Shown: positions 1 to 7,899 of the stretch, one piece after another
How positions within the stretch are numbered: the stretch's first letter is position 1
Layout of the letters: every line of letters begins with the position of its first letter
From: Candidatus Bathyarchaeota archaeon
GTDB lineage: Archaea > Thermoproteota > Bathyarchaeia > Bathyarchaeales > UBA233
Direction of reading: 5' to 3'
DNA length: 17,817 nucleotides
NCBI GenBank assembly: GCA_029907045.1
Contig: JARYMR010000020.1
Coordinates: 1-17,817, forward strand
Position numbers and translations under genes: made by a program
Notes under the pieces: model-generated
The model's input: only the letters and a program-made list of their open reading frames with translations
Told to the model about the DNA's origin: nothing
The model's database searches: none

Positions 1-812
1 CGCGTTAATAGGGAAGGGAAAATCCATTTTTTCTTCTCTTGGCGTTTTTTCTTGTCCCATTCATATAGTATTTTTGTGGCTTCGTTTGCAATTTTTATGG
101 CGCTTTCTTCGCCTGCTCCTTGTTTAAATTCGTTTTTGCATCTGTTGGCGTATACAGCGCAGATGGCTCCTGCCCTTAGTCCACAAAGGCTTGCTAAAGT
201 ATAAAGGGTGGCTGTTTCCATTTCAAAATTTAACACTTTTGCCTTTTGTAAAGTTGAGAGCAGATCTTCCATGTGCGGCGTGTAGCCTTTAATTGTTGGG
301 CGGCTTTGTCCAGCATAAAAGTCTGCTGTGGTTGCAGTCACGCCAACATGATAGTTGCTTACGCCAAGGTTTTCAGCAGCTTCGATGAGAGCTAATAAAA
401 CTTCATAACTGGCAAAAGCTGGATATTCAGGTATAACGTAACAGTTGCTCGTATAATCCAAGCGGACAGCAGCGGAAGAAATAATCACGTCGCCACAGTT
501 TATCTCTTCTTGTATGGCGCCAGTGCTGCCAACACGAATAAAAGTATGCACCCCAACACGCGAAGCCTCATTAACAACAATAGCCATACAAGCCGGACCA
601 ATGCCACTTGAAAGGGCAGAAATTGGGACGCCTTTATATTTGCCTGTGAAACTTCGAAACTCTCGATGGCAAGACACTTCTTTGGCAGAGTCCCAGTAAC
701 AGGCAATTTTCGGAACACGCTCTGGGTCTCCAGGTACAAGCAAATAGTAGGCTAAGTCACCTTTCTCACATGCAATATGATACTGTTTGTCTTCAAAGGT
801 GAATGGGTGCAT
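1..812 (-). CDS. udp: Uridine phosphorylase-like nucleoside phosphorylase (3' end outside window)
   Basis: The protein probably performs phosphorolysis of uridine or a related nucleoside to free base and (deoxy)ribose-1-phosphate in the cytoplasmic salvage pathway. The reading frame is open from an ATG at 812 to the window edge (270 codons), so only a few C-terminal residues should be missing compared with the usual 250-280. Visible family signatures are the N-terminal phosphate-binding LVPGDPERV (residues 25-33), the glycine-rich SGIGPACMA (69-77), RVGSTGA (93-99) with the phosphate-contacting arginine, and NFEMET (195-200) with the sugar-binding Glu-Met-Glu. The visible C-terminus is very lysine-rich. 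It is divergent from the winged-helix gene at 881. Substrate choice (uridine versus purine nucleoside) cannot be fixed from sequence; the FEMET region and overall pattern favour the uridine phosphorylase branch. Confidence 0.9.
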   Translation of the reverse strand, partial: MHPFTFEDKQYHIACEKGDLAYYLLVPGDPERVPKIACYWDSAKEVSCHREFRSFTGKYKGVPISALSSGIGPACMAIVVNEASRVGVHTFIRVGSTGAIQEEINCGDVIISSAAVRLDYTSNCYVIPEYPAFASYEVLLALIEAAENLGVSNYHVGVTATTADFYAGQSRPTIKGYTPHMEDLLSTLQKAKVLNFEMETATLYTLASLCGLRAGAICAVYANRCKNEFKQGAGEESAIKIANEATKILYEWDKKKRQEKKKWIFPSLLT

Positions 813-880
813 AGCATTTACCACAATTAAGATTAAGCATGTGGCATTTAATAATAGTGGAATCTGGAGGATAAGAGCAT

Positions 881-1156
881 TTGCGAGAAGAACGAAGAAG
901 GACAAAGTATGACATTTACGCAGATATAATTGGGATAGTTGCCAGAAAAGGGATATGCTCACTAACGAGAATTTCTTACGGTGCTAATATGCCTGTGGAT
1001 CGAACAAAGAAAGTTCTAAGCTTTCTAGTTTCTCATGGCTTTATCAGAGAAACAAAAGTGAACGACTCAGTCAAATATGGGGCAACAAAATGGGGCTTAG
1101 AATATTTGGAAACATTTAAGCGAATGCGAAAATTTTTTGCAGCATTAGAAGAATAA
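881..1156 (+). CDS. Small winged-helix DNA-binding protein
   Basis: This 91-residue basic protein has the layout of the stand-alone archaeal winged helix (HTH_45/ArnR-like type). A first helix (KYDIYADIIGIVARKG, about 9-24) is followed by LTRISYGANMP and a recognition helix region (VDRTKKVLSFLVSHGFI, 39-55). A wing and a C-terminal helix (LEYLETFKRMRKFFAALEE) likely used for dimerisation come next. The start is a TTG preceded at 10 nt by GGAGG (866-870), the best ribosome-binding site in the area. It is divergent from the phosphorylase gene and stands alone. A transcription-regulator role is inferred from the fold; the target is unknown. Confidence 0.82.
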   Translation: MREERRRTKYDIYADIIGIVARKGICSLTRISYGANMPVDRTKKVLSFLVSHGFIRETKVNDSVKYGATKWGLEYLETFKRMRKFFAALEE

Positions 1157-1206
1157 GGCACGGTAACAAGTTGTAACTACAAAATGTGTTTTCATAATGT
1201 GCGTCG

Positions 1207-1216
1207 CCTTTTAAGG
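1207..1216 (+). promoter_or_regulatory. Putative BRE/TATA promoter element of the 68-residue protein gene
   Basis: The 10-mer CCTTTTAAGG lies 49 nt before the ATG at 1265 and is repeated exactly at 1504-1513 ahead of the next gene. Its position fits an archaeal TATA box with transcription starting about 25 nt downstream, leaving a short leader that contains the GAGGTGA ribosome-binding site. Confidence 0.45.
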
Positions 1217-1264
1217 GATGTTAAACGTCACTTCTATTTCAGTTAAAATGTGAGGTGAAAAGAA

Positions 1265-1471
1265 ATGACGAATCAATTTAAAAATGTATTAAACTGGAAA
1301 CAAAAAATGAAACTGCTTGGTTTCATAAAAAATTCTTATGTCAAAGATGATTCAGTTAATCTTGCTTGTGTGGAAACAGATACAACTAGAAATTACGAAA
1401 TAATGTGTGCTCGTCTTGAACTGGAAAAAGCCAAGGCATCAGCATTTCAATTCATAAGAACGGCAGCTTAA
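1265..1471 (+). CDS. Small hypothetical protein
   Basis: I do not recognise this 68-residue protein. It starts at an ATG with a strong ribosome-binding site (GAGGTGA, 1251-1257) and has its own promoter-like box, which argues for a real gene. The N-terminal half is basic and amphipathic (NQFKNVLNWKQKMKLLGFIK). The C-terminal half carries a short helix (ARLELEKAKASAFQFIR). No transmembrane segment or metal motif is evident; two cysteines are not paired in a motif. It precedes the beta-solenoid gene by 77 nt and shares its promoter element, so the two may be co-regulated. Confidence 0.6.
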   Translation: MTNQFKNVLNWKQKMKLLGFIKNSYVKDDSVNLACVETDTTRNYEIMCARLELEKAKASAFQFIRTAA

Positions 1472-1503
1472 CATTGCGAAGGTAGTAACCAAACGTGAGT
1501 CCC

Positions 1504-1513
1504 CCTTTTAAGG
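1504..1513 (+). promoter_or_regulatory. Putative BRE/TATA promoter element of the beta-solenoid gene
   Basis: A second exact CCTTTTAAGG lies 36 nt before the ATG at 1549. A TATTATAAAAA stretch directly follows and could alternatively be the TATA box. The ribosome-binding site is AGGAG at 1535-1539. Confidence 0.45.
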
Positions 1514-1548
1514 TATTATAAAAATAACTCATATAGGAGTTTAAAGAA

Positions 1549-2769
1549 ATGAATAATAAAATATCTGTTCCATCCAGAAGTACAGTGGCATTAGAAGTTG
1601 TAAATGGAGATTTGATTATAGGCAGAAACTCGGCTGTGAAAGGAATTGGAACTCCACCCAAACTGGAAGTGGCTGGTACAGTTTACTGTGAAGGCAACAA
1701 CATTTTAGAATGCAACCTTTCAGCTGAAAATTTGGAAGCAAAGGACAGTTTGACAGTTCACGGAGACTTGACGATAAGAAATAGAGTTGAAATTGACGAT
1801 GGTCGCCTCGAAGTTTACGGGAAGATGTCAGCGAAACATGTAGAGGTAGATGAGACATTATTTGTTAGCAAAGATTTAGTCTCAGAGAAGATAGATGTAG
1901 GAGGAAGCCTAAAAGTAGATGGCATGGTAAAAGCTGAAGAAATAGATGTAGGAGGAAGCTTTAAGGCTAAAGGTGAAGTGAATGTCAGCGAAATTGATGT
2001 CGGCGGAAGCGTTTCGACAGAGTCAAAAGTAGATATTAAAACGCTTGATGTCGGCGGCGCAGCTAAAGTCGGTGGAGGCAGAATTAACAGAATTGATGTG
2101 GGTGGAAGCTTCGAATCAACTGAGCAGCTTGAGTTTGGAAGTATAGACGTGGGCGGAACAGTTCTATTGGCCAACAAAAGCAAGGGGCGTAAAATAGATG
2201 TCGGCGGTTCATTTAAAGTAGAAGGCGACTTAACTTTTGAGACTATAGATGTAGGCGGCAAAGTGGAAATAAAGGGTTCTGGAGAAGGGGAAGAAATTGA
2301 GGTTGGCGGGAAACTGACAGTAGACGGTTCTCTCAAGCTCTCTGGAACATTAGATGTAGGCGGCAAAGTGGAAGCAAGCGACGAAATTTCAGCAGTAAAT
2401 ATTGATGTAGGCGGAATGTTACACGCAAAGAAAGTCATCGCAGAAGACCGTGTTGAAGTTGGCGGTTCAATAGATACTGTCGAGGGAACAATTGCACATT
2501 ATGTAAAGATTGGAAAAAAAGGCGAAGTACATGGACCCATAAAGGCTGATGAAGTGAATATTGGGAAAGAAGCACAGGTGGAAGATATCTTTGGAAGACG
2601 TATTCTTCTAAGAACTGGCGCGCAAGCAGAAAATATCTATGGTGAGAGTATAACAATTGAGTCGAACAGTCGTGTGAATGGAATGATTCAATATACTACT
2701 GAGTTGAGATTAGGCGATAGTGTCCATTTGGCTAAACCACCGCAAAAAGTGGATAAACTTCCCTATTAG
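1549..2769 (+). CDS. Bactofilin-like polymer-forming beta-solenoid protein with twelve 17-residue repeats
   Basis: The 406-residue protein is built almost wholly of short beta-strand repeats and has no signal peptide or membrane segment. Residues 113-306 hold twelve consecutive copies of an (I/L/V)-(D/E)-VGG motif. The motif valines lie at 117, 134, 151, 168, 184, 201, 218, 235, 252, 270, 287 and 304, a 17-residue period with one 16 and one 18. That length fits one turn of the right-handed beta-helix of bactofilins (PF04519). The N-terminal 110 and C-terminal 100 residues show looser strand repeats of the same kind (EVHGPIKADEVNIG, ENIYGESITIESNSRVNG). Bactofilins self-assemble into cytosolic filaments or scaffolds; that role is inferred here. 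It may be co-regulated with the 68-residue gene and ends 10 nt from the convergent PhoU-like gene. An adhesin or surface beta-helix is less likely without an export signal. Confidence 0.82.
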   Translation: MNNKISVPSRSTVALEVVNGDLIIGRNSAVKGIGTPPKLEVAGTVYCEGNNILECNLSAENLEAKDSLTVHGDLTIRNRVEIDDGRLEVYGKMSAKHVEVDETLFVSKDLVSEKIDVGGSLKVDGMVKAEEIDVGGSFKAKGEVNVSEIDVGGSVSTESKVDIKTLDVGGAAKVGGGRINRIDVGGSFESTEQLEFGSIDVGGTVLLANKSKGRKIDVGGSFKVEGDLTFETIDVGGKVEIKGSGEGEEIEVGGKLTVDGSLKLSGTLDVGGKVEASDEISAVNIDVGGMLHAKKVIAEDRVEVGGSIDTVEGTIAHYVKIGKKGEVHGPIKADEVNIGKEAQVEDIFGRRILLRTGAQAENIYGESITIESNSRVNGMIQYTTELRLGDSVHLAKPPQKVDKLPY

Positions 2770-2779
2770 AATGGGGAAA

Positions 2780-3763
2780 CTACACTTTTTTGGGAACCAC
2801 CAAATCGGCTATGTCTACGCTGTGCTCATAAATCTGTCTTAACATGGAAGCGGCAGCAAGGAGATTAGGCATAATATCCAGAGATTGTTCCTTGGCAACT
2901 TTTTCTATGCTCGAAAATATCTTTTCAATTTTTTCTCTTTCGCCACGAACACTTTCTGCCAAACTTACATCCCCCGTCAGAAAAGCCTTCAAGGCATCCT
3001 CATGGGCTTGGAAACAAGCAAGGTGAAGGTCGACGAAGGCTTTCTTAAAGTTTTCAGCTAAAGTTTTGCCCTTTAACTCTATTGCTTTTAATGCTACTCT
3101 AACGCATTCATCGCCGATAGCTTCGACTAAACTTGCTACGAGGCGATAATCCAAACATTCAATTGGACGCACACCAAGTTTTTCGCTTAGGCTGGGGTTT
3201 TGAATTATTGTTCGAAGAATGCGCACTAAAAGGAAATAAAGCCTATTCACTTCATCATCGCGGGCTATAACCGCCTTTGCTAAGTGCAAGTCTCTATCCA
3301 CCACCGCATTAACAACATCACGGTGCATGCCCGCAGCAATTGTGTAGCCTCTTCGAAGAATTTTTTCAGGTGGAAAGCCAGAGGATTCCAGCAAACATTG
3401 TAAAACTATACGGGAATAATCTTCTTCTACAATTTCTAATCCAATAAGTCGACTAACAGCATTCTTAACTATCTCGCGGACCTCAAAGCTAATACGCTCT
3501 TTCGCCTCAATAGTGATAATGTCAAACCCTAAGAGATACTTGGCTATGATCTCACGACTCAAATAAGGACTAGGCCCCAAAGTGATAGTACGGGGAGAAA
3601 GCTCAGCTCCATATTCAGGGTCTATAAGAAGCTTGCCCTCGCTAGTTTCACTGACTGCTACCACAGAGCCAGGTTTAAATCCGTGGCGTTCAGCCCAGCG
3701 CTTAGGCAAACAAACGAAAAATGTGCCGCTGGGAGTACGTTGAACCTTACGTAATTCGCTCAT
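2780..3763 (-). CDS. AbrB-PhoU domain regulator (archaeal PhoU-like)
   Basis: The N-terminus (about 1-48: RKVQRTPSGTFFVCLPKRWA, then GFKPGSVV) is a SpoVT/AbrB swapped-hairpin DNA-binding domain. The remaining ~270 residues are helical and match PhoU-type helical bundles, with a repeated acidic and histidine-containing pattern (ECVRVALKAIEL, HEDALKAFL, LRQIYEHSVDIADL). This architecture is the archaeal 'phosphate uptake regulator' group (COG0704). It is thought to couple phosphate or metal status to transcription, although no pst or pho genes are visible nearby. I chose the ATG at 3763 because GGTGATT (3769-3775) gives a correctly spaced ribosome-binding site. A GTG at 3775, four codons upstream, lies inside that site. 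It has a good TATA box in the divergent promoter region shared with the DUF429 gene. Confidence 0.85.
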   Translation of the reverse strand: MSELRKVQRTPSGTFFVCLPKRWAERHGFKPGSVVAVSETSEGKLLIDPEYGAELSPRTITLGPSPYLSREIIAKYLLGFDIITIEAKERISFEVREIVKNAVSRLIGLEIVEEDYSRIVLQCLLESSGFPPEKILRRGYTIAAGMHRDVVNAVVDRDLHLAKAVIARDDEVNRLYFLLVRILRTIIQNPSLSEKLGVRPIECLDYRLVASLVEAIGDECVRVALKAIELKGKTLAENFKKAFVDLHLACFQAHEDALKAFLTGDVSLAESVRGEREKIEKIFSSIEKVAKEQSLDIMPNLLAAASMLRQIYEHSVDIADLVVPKKV

Positions 3764-3794
3764 TTCAATCACCAACCGAAATTTGCTGCGTCCC

Positions 3795-3805
3795 TATAAT
3801 ATAAA
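3795..3805 (-). promoter_or_regulatory. TATA box of the AbrB-PhoU gene
   Basis: Read on the minus strand the sequence is TTTATATTATA, centred about 37 nt before the ATG at 3763. Transcription would start near 3775, just upstream of the GGTGATT ribosome-binding site, giving a leader of about 12 nt. Confidence 0.5.
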
Positions 3806-3810
3806 CGCAT

Positions 3811-3820
3811 CTAAATAAAA
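3811..3820 (+). promoter_or_regulatory. Possible TATA box of the DUF429-DP1 operon
   Basis: CTAAATAAAA lies about 30 nt ahead of the GTG at 3846. A start of transcription 25 nt downstream would leave almost no leader, which fits the absence of a clear ribosome-binding site for that gene. Confidence 0.35.
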
Positions 3821-3845
3821 AGTTAAAATACAAACATAAGTGTGA

Positions 3846-4442
3846 GTGTTAGAATTGGAAACATCAACTATAATAGGTATAGATTTAGCTGGAAGCCCCA
3901 AAAATCCAACTGGATGGGCTTTATGGAAGGATAAAGTGATAAAAACGAATTTAGTTTATACAGACGAGGAACTTCTTGAGGGCATTTTAAGTCATAACCC
4001 ATCCATTGTTGCAATAGACGCTCCTTTAAGGCTGCCTAAGGAGGGAATTTTAAGAAAGGCAGATAAAGAAATGATAAAGAGGGGATATAGAGTCTTTCCG
4101 CCAGGCCTCCCGGTAATGAAAAAGCTAACATTACGAGCTATAAAAGTGAACAAGTTAATACTGGAAAAAAGATATAAAACAATAGAAGTACATCCAACCT
4201 CAACCAGAAAGGCTTTAAGCATGCCTTTAAAAGAGTGGGGAAAGATTCAAACAGCTTTAAAGAGTATGGGAATAGAAGGGGACATCCAAACTCGCACTTT
4301 GACATCCCATGAAATCGATGCAGTAACAGCAGCCCTAACAGCCTATCTCCACATGCAAAACCAAACCGAAACAATAGGAGACTTGGAAGAAGGCTTCATA
4401 ATAATTCCTAAAAAAATGGATTGGAGAACCCTAAAAGTATGA
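3846..4442 (+). CDS. DUF429 family protein, predicted RNase H-fold nuclease
   Basis: This 198-residue protein begins with a hydrophobic strand and the family signature GIDLAGSPKNPTG (11-23). It then has a second acidic strand, SIVAIDAPL (53-61), and a C-terminal acidic site in SHEIDAVTAALTAYL (153-167). These three Asp/Glu positions match the DUF429/PF04250 pattern of an RNase H-like catalytic triad. The nuclease activity is a family prediction, not proven. Its stop codon overlaps the ATG of the DP1 gene in ATGA (4439-4442), so translation is probably coupled and a role beside DNA polymerase D is suggested. The GTG start is near a predicted transcription start and may be leaderless; a TTG three codons later (3855) is an alternative. 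Confidence 0.82.
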   Translation: MLELETSTIIGIDLAGSPKNPTGWALWKDKVIKTNLVYTDEELLEGILSHNPSIVAIDAPLRLPKEGILRKADKEMIKRGYRVFPPGLPVMKKLTLRAIKVNKLILEKRYKTIEVHPTSTRKALSMPLKEWGKIQTALKSMGIEGDIQTRTLTSHEIDAVTAALTAYLHMQNQTETIGDLEEGFIIIPKKMDWRTLKV

Positions 4443-5992
4443 GTCAAAATGAAAAGTTGCACAAAGCTGTAGAATTAACGATTGAGGCAGGATACCAGCT
4501 TGACAAAGAAGCCTTCGAATTTCTAAGCAGGTTGGCAGCAACAGAAGATCCGACAGAGATCGTGAACAAAGCCATACAAAGAATTGGAATGCTAACGGAA
4601 AAGCCTCTTTTCATTGGCAGATCCTTTCTGGAAGAGTTGATAAAAGAACAGAAACCACCAGAAGAGGCTTTTCTTCAACAAATAGAACCATCCCAAAAGA
4701 TACAAGAAACCGTACCACTTTTTGGAAAAGGAAAATTCCATCCATTTGCAAAAGACATCGAAGCACACATCAAGGTAATTGATAACCCAGCAGAAAAGCT
4801 AAGCTCAGGCGGAACTATAGAGGATTATCTGCAATATTTTCAAGATAGGTTTAAGCGCACAGAAAAGTTGTTAAGACAAAGGATGGATGTTAAAAGTGCA
4901 ACTTCAATTATTGAAGCCCTAAAATCGCCTCCAAACACACGTTTAAAAATAATCGGCATGGTCACGGAAAAGAGGGAGGCAAAACAAAAAATCTTGCTAA
5001 CAGTGGAGGATTTGAATGTCAATGCCACACTATTAGTGCCTCAAAATGCACCAGCAGAAGTTTTGAAGAAAGCGCGGTGCCTACTCATTGATCAGGTTGT
5101 TTGTTTTAGCGTTATAAAAACAAGAAGCAACCTATTACTCGTTGAAGACATAATCTTACCTGATATAGCACACAAAACACCCCATAAAGCACAAATTCCA
5201 GTTTACGCTGTGCTCACATCGGATATGCATGTGGGCAGCACAAAATTTCAAGGAGAGGCTTTTAATCGCTTTCTTTTATGGCTTAAGGGCGAATATGGGA
5301 ATGAAAAAATGAGGGAGATAGCAAGTCATGTCAAATATGTCTTGGTGGCAGGCGATATTGTGGATGGTATAGGAGTTTATCCAAACCAAGTTAAAGAACT
5401 GGCAATAAAAGACATTGATGAGCAGTATAGGCTTGCTGGAGAATTTTTTGAACAAATTCCAGAGTATATAGAAGTGGTGATAATACCAGGAAATCATGAT
5501 GCCCCTAGAAAAGCGCTGCCCCAACCACCCATATCAAATCCCTTCTTGGAAAAATTGCAAGAAACCCGAAAGTTTTATTCCCTTGGAAACCCCTGCACTT
5601 TAAGCCTCCATAACGTGGAAGTTCTGCTATATCATGGTCGCAGCTTGGATGACGTTATTCCCACCGTTCCTGAAATGGATTCTAACCAGCCCGAAAAAGC
5701 AATGAAGCTATTACTGCAAAGTCGCCACTTAGCACCCATATATGGTGAAAAAACCCCCATTTCTCCAGAAAACAGAGACTGCCTAGTTATTGAGCGGGTT
5801 CCAGACATTTTTCATGCCGGGCACATACATGCATTAGGCTATACAACTTATCGTGGGGTTTTAATTGTAAACTCGGGGGGATGGCAAGAACAAACAGAGT
5901 ATATGAGAAGAATCGGATTTACCCCGACACCTGGAAAAGTTCCCATAGTCAACCTTCAAACACTAGAAGTCAGCATCCTATCTTTTTCTTAA
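4439..5992 (+). CDS. polB: DNA polymerase D small subunit (DP1), proofreading exonuclease
   Basis: DP1 is the Mre11-like 3'-5' exonuclease subunit of archaeal DNA polymerase D and pairs with DP2, whose gene begins at 14959. In the 517-residue protein (numbered from the ATG at 4439) an OB-fold lies at about 160-240. A calcineurin-type phosphoesterase domain follows with all metal motifs: SDMH (D262, H264), GDIVDG (D306), GNHD (N352, H353), YHGRS (H399) and HAGHIH (H462, H464). The site therefore looks intact and exonuclease activity is expected. The N-terminal ~100 residues carry the small helical domain usual for DP1, with a low-complexity linker. I preferred the ATG at 4439, which overlaps the upstream stop, over a TTG at 4421. 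It converges on the DUF99 gene and the two stop codons overlap. Confidence 0.95.
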   Translation: MSQNEKLHKAVELTIEAGYQLDKEAFEFLSRLAATEDPTEIVNKAIQRIGMLTEKPLFIGRSFLEELIKEQKPPEEAFLQQIEPSQKIQETVPLFGKGKFHPFAKDIEAHIKVIDNPAEKLSSGGTIEDYLQYFQDRFKRTEKLLRQRMDVKSATSIIEALKSPPNTRLKIIGMVTEKREAKQKILLTVEDLNVNATLLVPQNAPAEVLKKARCLLIDQVVCFSVIKTRSNLLLVEDIILPDIAHKTPHKAQIPVYAVLTSDMHVGSTKFQGEAFNRFLLWLKGEYGNEKMREIASHVKYVLVAGDIVDGIGVYPNQVKELAIKDIDEQYRLAGEFFEQIPEYIEVVIIPGNHDAPRKALPQPPISNPFLEKLQETRKFYSLGNPCTLSLHNVEVLLYHGRSLDDVIPTVPEMDSNQPEKAMKLLLQSRHLAPIYGEKTPISPENRDCLVIERVPDIFHAGHIHALGYTTYRGVLIVNSGGWQEQTEYMRRIGFTPTPGKVPIVNLQTLEVSILSFS

Positions 5993-6546
5993 GATAGACC
6001 ACGCGCAATTAATCGTGCCGCCCGAAGGGGTTCTGGAATTTTACCACAAAAGCATAAGGATCGAATAAGGCTGGAAGCCCACATGACATTTGTGTTTACG
6101 GTTTCTATATACAATGGGACTTCGTCACTTTTGATGGTGACTTTGTGAATTGGGCCTAGCCTTTGAAAAATTTCCCAGCGTGTTTCCCAATCTTCAAAAT
6201 GTTTTTTGAGGGCGCGTTTTACCGCTTTATTATTTGGTTTTGTTCGTGCTATTATGATTACGGGTTTTTTGAATTTTTCAGAAATTAGCATTGGGTTGAT
6301 AAGATTGAAACCCGCATAAGATACGCCAGCAAGCAGAACAGCATCGAATTCCCAACTTTCCAGGATTTTGGCAAGTTTTTCCGTTGCATCTAACCCATCA
6401 ACAGTTATTTTTATGACCTTTACGTTTTCAATAGTGACTTGTTTTAGCAAAACTATGGCAAGAAGGGTTTCACGGGTTACTCCCTTTTGGAAACTTCCGT
6501 CTTCAACTCCCACGATTAGCATGTTTTGAAAGGCTTTTCGCTTCAT
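5989..6546 (-). CDS. DUF99 family protein, endonuclease V-like fold
   Basis: This protein of about 185 residues shows the DUF99 (PF01949, COG1628) signature at its start, LIVGVEDGSF, with the conserved acidic residues. Next come a strand-helix core around DAVLLAGVSYAGFNLI and the basic KPVIIIARTKP segment. The C-terminus is NTNVMWASSLIRSL followed by PEPLRAARLIARGLS, typical of the family. DUF99 is structurally related to endonuclease V, so a nucleic-acid repair role is often proposed but unproven. I chose the ATG at 6546 because GGTGG precedes it at 4 nt. The gene then overlaps the end of orc1/cdc6 by 44 bp in another frame and is probably co-transcribed with it. A frame extension to 6588 has no ribosome-binding site. 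Confidence 0.85.
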   Translation of the reverse strand: MKRKAFQNMLIVGVEDGSFQKGVTRETLLAIVLLKQVTIENVKVIKITVDGLDATEKLAKILESWEFDAVLLAGVSYAGFNLINPMLISEKFKKPVIIIARTKPNNKAVKRALKKHFEDWETRWEIFQRLGPIHKVTIKSDEVPLYIETVNTNVMWASSLIRSLCFCGKIPEPLRAARLIARGLS

Positions 6547-7747
6547 ATTCCACCAGACGCCCAAGCCTACTGTCATTAGCGAAAACATCGTTAATAAGAG
6601 TGCGCGCTATTTCCAGCCTAATTTTTTTCGTTCTCCCATATCTTCCCATGCTTATGACCTTAGCATTTAACAACCCCATAGAATCAAGCTCGTTTACCAA
6701 CGTGCTTAACCGTCGTTGTGTTAAGGGGGTAACACCCACTTCCCCGCAAAGCTCCATATACACATCATATATTTCGCCTGTGATGGCACTATGAATGTTT
6801 GCCCTACTCAGATGGTACACACTTAAAATCACAAGTTTTGAGTGTAGCGTTAAGTTTCGGAGAGCCTCAACAACCCGGTTGTGTTCGATGTGTTTTTCAG
6901 CTTCTCGAACGTGCTCTTCGGTTACAAAACTTGCCTCCTTGCGTTCGGCAACTTCCCCAGCAACACGTAATAGATCTAAAGCCCGTCTTGCATCACCATG
7001 TTCCGCAGCCGCCAAAGCAGCACACAGACTTAGAGCTGCTTCAGACAAGGCTCCTTCATGAAACGCTAATTTTGCTCGTTCCAGCAAAATGTTGCCCAAT
7101 TCACTAGCATCATAGGGCCTAAAAACAATCTCTTCCTCACTTAAGGAACTAAAAACCCTCGGATCCAGAAACTCCTTCAGGCGAAGGTCATTGGATATGC
7201 CTACAATGGAAACCTTGCTATCGTGTAAAGTTTCATTTATTCTCGTTAACTCATAAAGGAGACTGTCTCCGCGCACTTTCACTAAAGCATCAATTTCATC
7301 TAAAGCAACAATAAAAACAATTTTTAAAGTATCTAAACCAGTTCTAAACCTATCAAAAACTTCGCCAACAGACAAACCAGTAAATGGGACACGCACGCCT
7401 ACGCTTTGGCATAACCCTGAAAAAACGCGGTACTCAGACCCAGCCATGCGACAGTTTGCATAACAGAATTTAACAGGGGCGTTAAACTCCTTAGCTTTAG
7501 CCTCTAAATGACTTAAAACATATTTGGTTACTGCCGTCTTACCTGTACCAGTTTTTCCGTATATAAAAACATTAGAGCTTCTAAAACCTTTTAAAACTGG
7601 GGCAACGGTTTCTCCAAGCTGAGCAATTTGCTCTTCTCTATGAGGCAGTTTGTCAGGTAAATAATCATGCCGTAAGACCTCTCTGTTTTTGAAAATCTTA
7701 TTGTTAGAAATAAATTTCCTGAACACGTCATCAAGTATGTTGTTCAT
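6503..7747 (-). CDS. cdc6: Orc1/Cdc6 replication initiator
   Basis: This 414-residue AAA+ ATPase binds origin DNA and loads the MCM helicase. Visible features are the HDYLPDKLPHRE leader (27-38), Walker A GKTGTGKT (64-71), Walker B VALDEID (147-153), sensor 1 in GISNDLRL with N186, sensor 2 GDARRALD (R254/R255), and a C-terminal winged helix (about 300-390, containing QRRLSTLVNELDSMGLL). All ATPase residues are present. The ATG is preceded by GAGGAAT. The gene is transcribed away from an AT-rich intergenic region carrying origin recognition box-like repeats, which is the classic archaeal initiator-origin arrangement. The downstream DUF99 gene overlaps its 3' end. Confidence 0.95.
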   Translation of the reverse strand: MNNILDDVFRKFISNNKIFKNREVLRHDYLPDKLPHREEQIAQLGETVAPVLKGFRSSNVFIYGKTGTGKTAVTKYVLSHLEAKAKEFNAPVKFCYANCRMAGSEYRVFSGLCQSVGVRVPFTGLSVGEVFDRFRTGLDTLKIVFIVALDEIDALVKVRGDSLLYELTRINETLHDSKVSIVGISNDLRLKEFLDPRVFSSLSEEEIVFRPYDASELGNILLERAKLAFHEGALSEAALSLCAALAAAEHGDARRALDLLRVAGEVAERKEASFVTEEHVREAEKHIEHNRVVEALRNLTLHSKLVILSVYHLSRANIHSAITGEIYDVYMELCGEVGVTPLTQRRLSTLVNELDSMGLLNAKVISMGRYGRTKKIRLEIARTLINDVFANDSRLGRLVEYEAKSLSKHANRGS

Positions 7748-7899
7748 TTTGATTCCTCAGTGGACTCAGTAGATTTAGTGGTAACGCCCCTTTTTCTAGT
7801 AGAGAAATAAGCTCTGCCATACAAAAAACTAAATTGCTAACACAAAATTCTTAAAACAAAACTTTGTCATCTTGTTCATTATCATAATTAAAGAAAGGC

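Noticed and set aside
1815..2438. 207-codon minus-strand frame with repeated PPTSI
   Set aside because: It is the antisense of the VGG-repeat gene; the repeat comes from the sense protein and it has no ribosome-binding site.
1891..2465. Regular ~51-bp repeats resembling a CRISPR array
   Set aside because: The period is exactly 17 codons, the conserved part is the codons of IDVGG, and the frame stays open; it is a protein repeat.
6795..7107. Plus-strand frames inside orc1/cdc6
   Set aside because: They are antisense to the conserved AAA+ and winged-helix coding sequence and lack start signals.
7779..7812. Possible fourth ORB-like site (GAAAAAGGGG on the minus strand)
   Set aside because: The TTCCA half is missing and the distance between GAAA and GGGG is two bases shorter than in the other three copies.
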